Shown here in pieces: positions 11,266-22,147 of a stretch of 64,000 nucleotides of DNA. The notes beneath the pieces were generated by a model, which searched no databases, was not told where the DNA came from, and worked only from the letters and a program-made list of their open reading frames with translations. Source of the DNA: Parasitella parasitica (Eukaryota > Mucoromycota > Mucoromycetes > Mucorales > Mucoraceae); NCBI GenBank assembly GCA_025201805.1, contig MU619237.1, positions 45,046-109,045 of the forward strand, in the 5' to 3' direction. The position numbers were made by a program, and so were the translations under genes. Each line of letters begins with the position of its first letter. Positions within the stretch are counted from its first letter, which is position 1.

Positions 11266-11284
11266 TTTATTTTTACAAAAGGTG
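11216..11284 (-). repeat. right terminal inverted repeat (69 bp)
   Basis: It is the reverse complement of 9599-9667 apart from one base near the CACACACCG block, and it ends ...CAAAAGGTG followed by TA. Confidence 0.9.
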
Positions 11285-11335
11285 TATATGAAAATATGTA
11301 AAAATATTTGGTTAGGTGATAAAAATCGCATATAA

Positions 11336-11510
11336 GCGCTGATAGGCTACGATAAAGAGCCCAAATTAAAGCCTATCTTATGCTTCATTAAAAAGGGCAT
11401 GTTCATCGCTATCTGATCATAACTCGATTTGCAGCACCGGGCGATATGTCTTGTAGTAAAAGTTAGTACAAAAAAATCTTCTGTTGGTGTTGTGATAAGA
11501 GGTAATAATA
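11336..11510. repeat. diverged direct repeat, copy B
   Basis: This is the partner of 8754-8935 in the same orientation. Shared blocks are CGCTGATAGGCT, GGGCATG, GCTATCTGA, CATAACT and GGGCGATATGTC. The end (GTAATAATAATG) matches the junction where the 658-bp element inserted into copy A. Confidence 0.55.
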
Positions 11511-12149
11511 ATGTATTTTTTTTTGGACTTGGCTGATGAAACGCACACAGTCAAGGCTATCTTATAAGCACCTTAGTTAGGACTACATAACGTAAATATG
11601 TAAAGTCATCAACAGAAGAAAACACATACACAACAAAGCAGCAAGACAGATGTTTTATTAGACTTGACTAATACCTGTTGGCACAAATAGGTCATCTGAA
11701 AATGATTATTGATCTGCATAATTATTTTGTAAGCCAAACTCATTTACTCTACTCTGCGTTTTTGTAATATTATTGAATGAATATCCAAAATTAGCTTCAG
11801 TCTAAACAGATTGCTGCTTTCCTTCTGCATGTTGAAAATGAGGCCATCCTACAACGTCAGAAAGACTGCCTCATCATATAATAATCTTTGGTACAGCAAG
11901 CTCTATTTTTTTGCATTAATATCCTATTTACAAAAAAAAGGCATATTTAAAGGAAAATGCTCTCAAGAAAATACGCATGCTACCTCTTGTTATATAAGCT
12001 TAATACTGTCAATCATGGGCTTCTAGATTTGACATACATTTATCTTGGTAGCGATGGCTCGTGACGTTATGTGCAGCGGCAGTCAAAGACACACTTGGCA
12101 AAACTTTAAAAAGAAAGCTTTTAGGATTGACTTTTCAATACACTTTAAC
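11511..12149. other. intergenic, no feature seen
   Basis: About 640 bp of AT-rich sequence upstream of the RRM gene. No convincing ORF or RNA gene. The short open stretch at 11811-12026 has no recognisable content. Confidence 0.5.
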
Positions 12150-13426
12150 ATGGCATACGCATATAATCAGGCACCTCAAGGAAACATGTCTTTTCAAGGT
12201 GTGTCTTACGACACATTATCAGCGCCCCCAACTCGTACATTATGGTTAGTCGTCAGAGGATATCGCGACGTTGTCTCGATTGATTTTAACGTAATATTTC
12301 ATGTGTGGATAGGATGGGAGAGCTAGAACAGTGGATGGATGAAAACTATTTACGGCAGTTATGGTGGAGCTACGGAGAGGAAATAACTTGTCGTATCAGT
12401 ATTGATAAATACGGAAGCACTTACGCATTCATTGATTTTCAATCACATGAAGGAGCAGGTAAACTTTTACAAACACTGAATGGAACACAAATACCAAATA
12501 CAAACAGCTACTTCAAGTTGAATTGGTCAAACAGAGATGGAAATGGAGTGCCAATTGTTAACAAGTAAGAGAGAATATGCGGGATGATTATGGATATCTG
12601 TTGACATTTTATCCCAAGTGCTGTTGGAGGAGGAGCGATTGGAGGAGCAGGGTTCAATATGAATGGTGATTTCAGTATATTTGTGGGCGATTTGGGACCA
12701 GATGTAGATGATAATGTTTTGCTCGCAGCTTTTCAAAGTAGATATGCATCCATATGCTCAGCAAAAGTGATGATGGATCCAGTTACCGGCTACACTCGAG
12801 GGTTTGGATTTGTTCGGTTCTTTGATGAGACAGAGCAGCAACGGGCACTTGAGGAAATGCAAGGTGTTTATGTGGGCTCCAGACCGATCCGCGTATCTGT
12901 TGCAAGAGCAAGGGCTAAATTCGATGTTGGACTTGGTCCTCATACACCTGAATCAGAAATTTCCACGGTATTTGTGGGAGGGTTAAATAATACAATCACA
13001 GAAGAGGAATTGAGAGCCTACTTTGGCACTTGTGGCAACATTATTGCAGTCAAAATAATTCCAAACAAGAACATCGCGTTCATCCAGTATCTACAGAGGA
13101 GCTCTGCTGAACAATCCATTGCAGAGCTGAATGGGTCGCACTTAGGGGGTGCTAAATTAAGATTATCATTTGGTAGAACACAGCTGAATGCAGCGCCAAC
13201 AGCGGGTTACTACCAGCCTCCGATTCCTGTAGGATACATGAATCAACCCTACCAAGCTATGGCTCCCCCTCCCGCGCCTGTAATAATACCTCCACCTGAA
13301 TTGATTGATCCAAAGAAACCATTTCAAGTGGAAATTGAAAACGACAAGTTTATGGCTTTTGAAGAGTCCAAATACGCCAATTGGATTTCAAGCTTGTCTT
13401 CTAGTGAAACCTCCAAAACACTATAG
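12150..13426 (+). CDS. three-RRM RNA-binding protein (Nam8/TIA1/tRNASec-associated-like)
   Basis: Proteins of this group bind U-rich RNA in 5' splice-site selection (Nam8 in U1 snRNP) or in mRNA stability (Csx1, TIA1). There are three exons (12150-12244, 12313-12564, 12619-13426), giving 384 aa. RRM1 (about residues 25-105) has RTLWMGELEQWMDENYL as RNP2. RRM2 (about 125-205) has FSIFVGDL and RGFGFVRF. RRM3 (about 220-290) has STVFVGGL and NIAFIQY. The N-terminus is Gln/Asn-rich and the C-terminus is Pro-rich (MAPPPAPVIIPPP). The start ATG at 12150 gives the residues expected before RRM1. Which functional class applies cannot be decided from sequence alone. Confidence 0.9.
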
Positions 13427-13484
13427 CATACAGATAAATAAACGCTTTTTTTGTTGTTGTGCTTTTTTCACCTCCCTTGGTTTC

Positions 13485-13506
13485 TTTTTTTTTTTTTTTT
13501 TTTTTT
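13485..13506 (+). repeat. poly-T tract upstream of RdRP
   Basis: A T-run of about 22 nt lies about 50 nt upstream of the RdRP ATG on the coding strand, in the short gap after the RRM gene. It resembles the pyrimidine tracts before other genes here. Confidence 0.6.
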
Positions 13507-13552
13507 GTTGCGAGAAAAAAGTTACCTCTACCCTTTTTAATTCATTACGAAA

Positions 13553-16500
13553 ATGAGCTTCAGCAGTAAGTCATAGAACGCTTCAAGGATCTCGGCCATG
13601 ACTAACCCAAGTCGTGCCATGCTCTGTATAGGAATCAATCTCAACAGCATATCAAGAAGCAAGAACGGCAATGCAAATGCAAACAACCAGAATCGAGAAC
13701 TCTCAAGAACCATTCGTGTTTCCAACTTGCATCGTTTAACAGTTCCTTCAACATTGATGCAATATTTTGATAGATTTGAGGTTGTCAAGGATGTTACATT
13801 GGAGGAAGATGAAAATGATAATCTGACAGGAACGGCAATAGTTGCATTTCAGTAAGAAATCAACGGATTAGAATTATAAGCTACTAGTCGACTAATCTGC
13901 TGTGTAGGAAACCACCTGCTAACCGTAGCGAGCTCTCTAATGCATCACATAGAATTGATGGCAAATCAGTGCACGTCGAGTTTATTAGAAATATGTCGAT
14001 AGAGCATAATTTTGTATGGGAGACGGCCATGCTGTTTCCCCGCTCGTTTTCGATGGGCTTTATGAAATCCCCAAAGGTGTTTGTTGAGGGGTGGTTAAGC
14101 ACTGAAAGAGACTTGAAGTTTGAATTTAACTACACACTGCGAAGAGTCAGTATCTTCTTCACGCATCTTGGCGAAGAATACAAGGTGGAATACAAGTTCA
14201 AAGACGTCGACGGTGAAATGTACGCCGAAAAAGGTAATAACGTAACCATCTTTACCATTCCACTGCGACATCCTGGTGTATTTTGGAAGAGAAACCAGGA
14301 AGTGCTTTCAGAAACGAAAAACTCGTCAAAGAGAGGAAAGCAGTGGGAGCGTGTTACCCTGATTCCCTTGGATAAAGACTCAGACATCACCACTCAACAG
14401 AAAACGCCATTCTTGCCTGTCCCTCATCCCAATGCTCTGGACCTCGGCAACTGGCTTACCTACCGTTTGGTCTTTCATCCCTCACCGAAACATGCTCAAG
14501 AATTCGAACGAAAGCTAAAGGGTGCAGCAGATTTTAACTTGGTGCCTCGTGATTCGGGTTGGAAAAAACCATTCATTGATGTTGTCAAGATTGGAGATTT
14601 GCCCAAACCTTTGGATCATAAACAACGATGCGATTTGAACATGCATTTTGATGTCCTGTATATGATTGAATCATGCATATCTTACCATTACTTGAATGAG
14701 TTTAATCTAGATGTCAATTTCTACGACATACTCATGTTATTGAAACCTGGGGTTGCCTGTGGCATACTCCAAATAATCAGCAATGCAAAGCAGCGTATAT
14801 GGAATCCAGAGGAAGAACTGTACAAAATCTTTGAAAGAGTTGGCATGAAGGTGCAGCAACGGAGAAGCGTGCCAGATCATTGTGCTTTGCTGCGGAAAAT
14901 CATCGTTACCCCTTCACATATATATATCCAAACGCCTTCGGTAGAGACCACCAACAGAGTTATCCGTCATTACAAGGACCAGTCTGAAGGTTTTATTCGA
15001 GTGCAGTTCATGGATGAAGGGTTCAATCGCGTCGGTGCCGGCCATAGCAACATGACAAAAGAGTCCATCTATACCCGAATCTTCACCATACTGAGGCGTG
15101 GCGTGCAAATTGGTAAAAAGCGATACGAGTTTCTAGCTTTCTCCAGCTCTCAGCTGCGCGAACAAGGCTGCTGGTTCTTTGCTCCAACCAGAGAAACAAA
15201 TGCTACCGACATTCGTGGTTGGATGGGCGTCTTTTCGCACGAAAAGGTGGTGGCGAAACATGCTGTTCGTATGGGGCAATGCTTTTCGTCCACTCGTCCT
15301 GTCTACACTTTGGAGCCTGAAGAAGTTGAATACATTGACGACGTCAAAAGGTTTGGCTACACGTTTTCTGATGGAGTTGGCAAGATATCGCCCTCGTTGG
15401 CCAAAGAAGTAGCAATACGTTTAGATTTAAAGATGGAGCCTAGTGCATTTCAGTTTCGTTTGGGCGGCGCAAAGGGTGTTCTTACGATCGATAAGCGCCT
15501 GGTAGATACTCAGGTCAAGGTTCAATTGAGGCCGAGTCAGATCAAGTTTGAATCAAAGCATCTGACACTGGAGGTTATTCGGACTTCAACTTACATCCAC
15601 AGCTATCTGAACCGACAGGCCATCACACTGCTGTCAGCCTTGGGCATCAAAGATCACATCTTTCTTGATCTAATGAATGAAATGCTGCAAGATGTGGATA
15701 GACTTTTCTCGAAGCCTGAGGAAGCCATTCGTGTCTTGCAGGGAAACGTCGATGAAGCTGGCACAGCATTGTTCATGGTGCCTCTTATTCAAGCTGGCTT
15801 TCTTGAGCGTGGTGACCCTTACATCAAGAATCTGCTCAACTTGTTCAGAGTGAACATCCTTAAAGATCTTAAAAAAAAGGCCAAGATTGTCGTCCCTAAA
15901 GGCGCTTTTTTGTTAGGCGTCATGGACGAAACTGGCATACTTGAAGAAGGAGAGATATTCGTGCAGATCAACGATATATCTGCTAACAGGGGTATGAGCA
16001 AAGAAATTATTACTGGCGATGTGGTTGTCTTTAGAAACCCTTGCTTTCATCCAGGTGACATTCGCATTGTCAAGGCAGTTGACAGAGAAGAGCTCCATTA
16101 CCTTGTTGATGTCGTTGTGTTTTCATCAAAAGGCGCAAGAGACATTCCCAGTATGTGCTCTGGTGGCGATTTGGATGGCGATGACTACACGATATATTGG
16201 GACCCAAGACTTATTCCATCTAGCAATTATGTTGCCATGGATTATACGCCTGCACCGCCAAAGCTTGTGGATGATGTGAAGATAAAGGACATTCTAAAGT
16301 TTTTTGTCAACTACATCAACAATGACAATCTTGGACAGATTGCCAATGCGCATTTGGCAACAGCAGATCAGAGCGCAGTAGGCGCCAGAGACGGCAAATG
16401 CATTCGGTTGGCACAACTACATTCAGAGGCTGTTGGTAAGTGAGATGCCTTTGACATCCGTATCTCTTTGTCCTGACACATTCTAGATTTCCCGAAATCT

Positions 16501-17493
16501 GGAAAACCTGCTTTGTTGACGCAAGATTTGAAGGTTCGAATTTTCCCTGATTTCATGCAAAAGAAAGATCGAGAATCATACCCATCAAAGAAGGTGCTAG
16601 GACAAATCTTCCGCTCCATTGACAAGTCAAATTACAAGGACTACAAGTCCACATTGACATCTGAGTCGACGTTTGATATTCGATTGCGTGTTCCGAAAAT
16701 GGAGCTGTACATTGCCGAAGCAAGAGAGCTTCGAACCACATACAACCACAATCTTGGCGCTCATATGAATCAGTTTGGTGTGCAAACAGAAGCTGAGATA
16801 TGCTCCGGATATGTTATCAAGTGGCTAAAGAAGGGCAAGTCGAAAACAAAGTTTAAGCAGAGCGATTATACCACAAAGGCTATGAAGGCATTCAAAGCCC
16901 TTTGGAAAAGGACGTTTGAGGCAGAGTTCTGGGATGAAGCTAAGCTCATTGACCCTTCCAAGAAACCGTTCATGGAAGCCAAGGCTGCTGCTTGGTACTA
17001 TGTAACTTACCATCCTAATGAACGCAAAAGAGACATGTCTTTGGAGGGCGGTTTCTTCTCGTTCCCTTGGGTTGTTTCAAAGATTATCTGCGAGATCGCT
17101 AAACGCAGCAAAAAGAAACCGGATGAAGTTGACATTGAAGCTTCGCTGCCGTTTTCTGAGGAAGCCATCATGGAAGGGGAAGCTGAGCTAGCCAAGATGA
17201 ACAACGACCTATGTCCCATCATTGAAGACGGCGATTTGGACGATGATGATGACGAGGATGGCTCTGAGGAGGATGGCGATGATGAGGACGATAGCGGTGA
17301 CAATAGCGATGATGATGAAGTTGTATTCCATGTGGACGAGGATAGAAAAGTGGTGCCCACTCTACGCAGTAACAATGATAATACTTCTGGAAATCAAGCC
17401 TCTATTATTGCAAGCTCGTTCGAGACACGCCAGAATGTTGTAGCGGAGGATGCCTCGGAGGAGGATCTTTTGAGAGCTCTGGGTATTATATAA
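13553..17493 (+). CDS. RNA-dependent RNA polymerase of the RNAi pathway (RdRP/QDE-1 family)
   Basis: It synthesises dsRNA from aberrant or target transcripts to start or amplify small-RNA silencing. I propose four exons (13553-13565, 13632-13851, 13908-16435, 16487-17493), giving 1255 aa. The first exon is only 13 nt; it joins A|GA to continue RINLNS, and its intron has GTAAGT, GACTAAC and TATAG. The alternative start is ATG 13598 without that intron. Residues about 30-105 look like the RRM-type N-terminus of plant/fungal RDRs (TIRVSNLHRL ... GTAIVAF). The two-barrel polymerase core follows, with VRMGQCFSSTRP, FSDGVGKIS and the catalytic loop CSGGDLDGDDYT (DLDGD) near 16155-16190. The C-terminus ends in a very acidic stretch (about 17235-17340). 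It lies close to PIF1 on the same strand. Whether it corresponds to Mucor RdRP-1, -2 or -3 is not resolved. Confidence 0.93.
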
Positions 17494-17663
17494 TGACATT
17501 AATAAACTACAGAATAGCTGCATTATATATATATAGACTCTTGAGGCATTTGAAATGAATAAATGGCATTTCATTTGTGGATTACAACGCGGTCATGAAC
17601 GCGCCAAAGCGTTTTTGTTGCGGGTGAAAAAAAATCTGTGCTTTGTTATACCATTTCAACAAC

Positions 17664-20176
17664 ATGAAGAGGAATCAGCCAAAAACCAAGCAGGAAAACA
17701 CACTGTTCAGCTATTTCTCTTCGACAAAACCACCAGCCAAGAAAGAGCCTCTTTCGTCGCTATTAGACAGGACGAGCTCCAGTACTGCAAACACTGCAAA
17801 CACTGCAAACATTGCAAACATTGCAAACACAGTCAAACAAACAATAGACTTGACAGAGGACGACCAAGTTATGATCATCTCATCCCAAGATGCAGTTATT
17901 GATCTGGAGTCAAGCCAGAGCAGCTTCCAAGCAAGTAGCCAAGGCTCGATGAGCAGACTTAATACAGCCGAAATGGTCAACTGCTCAAAATACAACAGAA
18001 AAGGCTGGTCTGTCGAAGCAAAGCAGAAGGGGCCACAAAAATCGAGCCAAGACACCCGCTTATCGCAAGAAAAGAAGCCAAACAGCCAGTTTGAACGACT
18101 GCAGCTGAACAGGCCTCGAATTACTGCAAAACCGTCGTATGAATGGTTGGGCCCAAACGATGTCAAGCCCTACAGCTCCAATTTCAACCCATTTGTGTCA
18201 GCATCAGCCCAACTTAAAGACGAGGCTCCCCACATCTCGTCACAGTTTGAAAGATCTTTCAGTGCCTCATTAGGAAAGCGTAGCTACAGCGATTACGATG
18301 GCTCCTCGTCGCCGTCCTATGAGTCAGGATCAACAGGCTGGGGAAACAATACTAACAGCAAAGGCTCAAATAGACGAGTTTTACCAGGTCCAGCAAGGCC
18401 CAAGGATACCAACTGGTCTAAATCAAAGGCGAAGCCTGGCTACACAAGACAAGCTCGTGCAAGAGTTTCCTACGACAAACCTGAAGTCTTGAACAGGCCC
18501 ATAGTGTCCTCGACTGAATATGTTCCTGAACTATCGCAGGAACAGAAACGAGTTTTTAACTTGGTTGTCCGGGAGAGAAAGAGTCTGTTCTTTACTGGCT
18601 CAGCTGGCACAGGTAAATCGGTCCTGCTGCGTGCCATCATTGACAAGTTGAGATCAGAGTATGGAAGTAGGGTGGCAGTGACAGCATCCACAGGTATTGC
18701 TGCCTGCAACATCAACGGGTGCACATTACATAGGTAAACATGAATTTATTTTGCAAACGTGCAATCGAGTAACAAAAAAACGGACGATTTAGCTTTGGCG
18801 GTATTGGGTTAGGCAGTGAAAAGGCAGATGAATTAGCAGCAAAGGTCGAATACAGCAGAAAAGCCAGTGAACGATGGAGAGAAACTCAAGTTCTTATTAT
18901 CGATGAAAGTAAGTCTCTGTAGCAGTGATCGCTAAATATTGCGTTGTTCACGAATAGCCTAGTTTCCATGGTTGACGCTGATCTATTTGATAAAATGGAC
19001 ATCATTGCAAGGCGCGTTAGACATTCAGATTTGCCTTTTGGCGGGATGCAGATAGTTGTTACTGGAGACTTCTTCCAGCTGCCTCCTGTCAATAAAGACC
19101 GACCATCGAAGTTTGCGTTTGAAGCAGAGTCATGGCGCACGACAATCACTCATACATTTCTTCTCACTCAGGTATTCAGACAAAAGGACGGAAGTGAGTA
19201 TTTGCCGCTCTTCATACCTGTATTGCTAGACTAAACCCTGGATGATGATAATAGCCTTTGTGAGAATACTGAATGAAATGAGGCTGGGTCTGTTGTCAGC
19301 CGAAGCCGTACGAATCTTTAAATCGTTGTCTCGAATCCCTGTTGTCGACGGCGAATTTGAGCCTACTGAATTGTAAGCTGACCATGCATTGCAAACGGCA
19401 TTTACTAAGCCCTGTCTTGCTTCTAGATACCCTCTTAGACACGAAGTAGACGGCTCCAACAAAAGAAGGCTGACCGAACTGCGGGGCGATGAAATTGAAT
19501 TCAAAGCGATTGATGAGGGCGATCCGCGCAAAATGCAGCAATGCATTGCGCCGGCCGTACTTCAATTGAAGCTGCATGCACAGGTTATGCTCCTCAAAAA
19601 CCTCGACGCAGAACTTGTCAATGGCTCAATTGGCGTTATTGTTGGTTTTGTTGGCAGGGGCGAATACAAAAACAAGGATGTCTGCGAAAAATTACGTACG
19701 CCACAGCGCAAAAGAGATCGACATTCACTATTTGCAGACAGGGATGTAGACCCGGACATTGACATGAGTGTACCATGGCCAGTTGTCAAATTTGCAAATG
19801 GAAAAGAGCTTGTTGTAGAACGGGAATCGTGGTCAGCTGCTCTACCAGGTAAAATAACGTAATTTTAATGTATGCATTTTACAACGTCTAATGATTTGCG
19901 GGGTGCCTGATTATTGCAGGCGGCTTAGATCCATCAAGGCGATCCCAATTACCATTGATGCTGGCTTGGGCAATCTCGATTCACAAAAGCCAAGGCCAAA
20001 CATTGGATTGCGTGCGAGTTGATCTTGCAAAAGTATTTGAAAAAGGCCAAGCCTACGTAGCTTTATCGCGTGCAACTAGTTTAGAAAGACTTCAAATCCT
20101 AAACTTTGATCCTGTCAAAGTGATGGCACATCCTACCGTCTCCACTTTCTACAAAACATTGCAAACAATCAATTAA
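17664..20176 (+). CDS. PIF1: PIF1-family 5'-3' DNA helicase
   Basis: PIF1 helicases unwind DNA 5' to 3', resolve G-quadruplexes, act at telomeres and support break-induced replication and mitochondrial DNA. There are six exons (17664-18733, 18793-18908, 18963-19193, 19255-19372, 19427-19848, 19920-20176), giving 737 aa. Motifs are Walker [20 protein letters not shown], Walker B VLIIDEISMVD rebuilt across an intron, [13 protein letters not shown], and the C-terminal [11 protein letters not shown] and YVALSRATS. About 300 N-terminal residues are low-complexity. They begin with ENTLFSYF, which resembles a PCNA-interacting box lacking its Gln, and TIDLTEDD resembles a SUMO-interacting motif. A 9-bp minisatellite encodes a TAN/IAN repeat. 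An in-frame ATG at 17643 is an alternative start. No clear mitochondrial presequence was seen. Confidence 0.94.
17784..17828 (+). repeat. coding minisatellite, 5 x 9 bp
   Basis: Five 9-bp units (A[C/T]TGCAAAC) in tandem lie inside PIF1 exon 1 and encode a Thr/Ile-Ala-Asn repeat. Copy-number changes would be in frame. Confidence 0.9.
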
Positions 20177-20293
20177 CGAATCTGCATACATTGAACTCCT
20201 CTTTTATCGGTACTCTAACCTTATCAATAAATGTTATGCATCGAGTATAAGAAATCGAGCGTTAGCACATACATGGATTAAAAACCCAAGCAA

Positions 20294-20902
20294 ATGGCCC
20301 CAATTCAGCAATATCCGTTTTATTTGGGTATGGCAATTGGGATAGTTAGGACGCTCCTTGACTTTTATTGGATAGTCATGGAAACAGGCCACCCAAAACC
20401 AGGTAATTGTGAAATTCTTCTCCTGAAGCGTCAGATATTCCCAACTTGACCTTGTTAATTTAGGGTTACTTGGCAGCTACGATACTATATTATCCAAGGC
20501 TTTTACTTGTTCTCTCCATCTCACGCTAGCTATTTATTCTCATTTAAAGAGCATGTAAACAAAACAGCTAAAGCACAAATCCACTCACTATAAAAGGAAA
20601 ATACAAATTCGAGATAAAATTGTTTCTGCATTGAATACTACCAATCATTTATAGACACAGACTCAATTGGTACGGCTTGGCAGTAGCACTGTCTTTGTTT
20701 CACTGCTTTCTCCCTCAAGCCGTTAGAATGCATTTGTGTGAAACGTGTGGATTGCAAGGTGGTATATTCATCTGCATAGTAATTGTATTAAACGTCTGGG
20801 GCACCCATCACATGGTAAGCAAATCACTGACAAAAACTCTAATTACATTTCCAGAATTGTTTTATTAGTCTTAATCTGTCTACATTTTTATGTGATTTAT
20901 AG
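20294..20902 (+). CDS. small four-exon membrane protein (unrecognised)
   Basis: I propose exons 20294-20402, 20464-20554, 20655-20814 and 20855-20902, giving 135 aa. All four joins keep frame with GT..AG borders, and an in-frame TAA lies just before the ATG. The product is strongly hydrophobic, with four candidate membrane segments: FYLGMAIGIVRTLLDFYWIV, SLHLTLAIY, GLAVALSLFHCFL and GGIFICIVIVLNVW. There are Cys pairs in MHLCETCGL. If intron 2 were retained the protein would stop after 67 aa. I do not recognise the family. It starts about 120 bp after PIF1 on the same strand. The last splice and C-terminus are the least certain part. Confidence 0.6.
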
Positions 20903-22147
20903 AGGGAATCATAAACATACAAATATCAGTTACCACGCAGATGCAAGGTCTATTCAGCTGCTATGCAGAAATGCCGTTCTAGATAGCGATTAGCTTTTCT
21001 TGTAAGCCAAGACTCTCAGTCGGATCGTTCCGTTTAGTCTCTGAGTGTGTTTATCTGCACTGAGAGAAACAAAAAACAAGTGATCTTCTGTTCAGTGGCT
21101 GTGCAGGCATCAGTCGATTTTTTTTTTTTTTCATGTAAATGTAATTTGAGGCGTTCTTGTGATGGTTTAGGTACGATGAAAAGTCGTACGATTATTAGAA
21201 TTGCATTCCTCTTTTAACTGATTGATTTTGTTTATTCAAGCGAAAGTGGGAGCGAATCAAACTATTTTAGAAACAAGTTTAACAGTTACACATGCCATCT
21301 TTGTAAATATCTCTTTTTTTGGGAACCAATGGGAGATGCATTTAAATAAGGCAAAAACCCAACTTTGGCTCTAGAAGAGAAACCTGTGGCTGATAAGTTT
21401 TCACTACAACTGGCAATTTTTCAGCTTAACATCGGCTGCGTCTATTTCTGGAAGCATCTTTTTTATAATATACGCTGGTACATGTACTTGCACCCATTCG
21501 ATCGATCGATACATTCACTGCTCCACTCTTGGTTTTTTTCCTCACATCTTTATCAATCAAATGTATTTGCATCGTTGTAGCATTTAATGATATTTGAGCG
21601 GTTCAATCGATATTTGTTTTTCTTTTCACTGAATTGTTGTATCGATCGAGCTTGGCAAACTATGTGTGTTACAAAATAAGAAGAACATATTATTTCTGGA
21701 AAGAGAGTGGTTGTCTAACAACTAGGAAGATGGGGCCATTGGATTTTCTGATCCGGAAATGAAAAATGGGAAAGATAAACAATGATCCAGGATTCAAGCA
21801 ACGTGGGCTAATGCGACGTTATACTTGTAATTCTGCTGCATCTCAATAGGTGGTAAAAAAAAATGCAAGATATCCGATGCCGTTGGTTTATCTGTGATTC
21901 AATGTGCAAAACAGGCAATAAAAATTGAGTTTTCCTCAGGTAAATTGCCTGGGCCGTTCCATTGTCAAACCAAACCACACAACACAGCATACATATATAT
22001 GCGTATACATACAGACAAATGGTTGCAAGGAAGATCTCTACTTCAGAAATTTATATATAAATGTAATGAAAATTTTCTCTTTTTGTTTCCTTCCTTCTTT
22101 TTTTTTCTTTTTTCTTTTTTTTTTTTATTCTTTTTTAATTTCTCTAA
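20903..22147. other. intergenic, upstream region of Zn2Cys6 gene
   Basis: About 1.2 kb of AT-rich sequence with no supported gene. It includes a T-run near 21119-21131, two CGATCGAT-type palindromes (around 21500 and 21643) and T/C-rich sequence directly before the downstream ATG (about 22080-22140). Probably the regulator's promoter and 5' UTR. Confidence 0.45.

Larger units (their letters stand above)
9599..11284 (+). mobile_element. Tc1/mariner-type DNA transposon, apparently complete (1686 bp)
   Basis: The element is bounded by TA on both sides (9597-9598, 11285-11286) and has terminal inverted repeats of 69 bp with one visible mismatch. It carries one intact 443-aa transposase gene. Beyond the TIRs, TGGCACAC-type motifs continue inward on both sides at about 22-bp spacing. 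Intact TIRs and an open transposase suggest recent insertion. It sits only 3 bp from the TA of the preceding element, so the region is a nested or adjacent insertion site. Confidence 0.9.

Noticed and set aside
12045-12326. Longer in-frame ORF suggesting an upstream start for the RRM gene
   Set aside because: The extension before ATG 12150 reads into the intron at 12245 and lacks similarity; the start at 12150 gives the expected protein.
17784-17828. CRISPR-like or regulatory tandem repeat
   Set aside because: Five contiguous 9-bp units without spacers inside an open coding exon, so a coding minisatellite.
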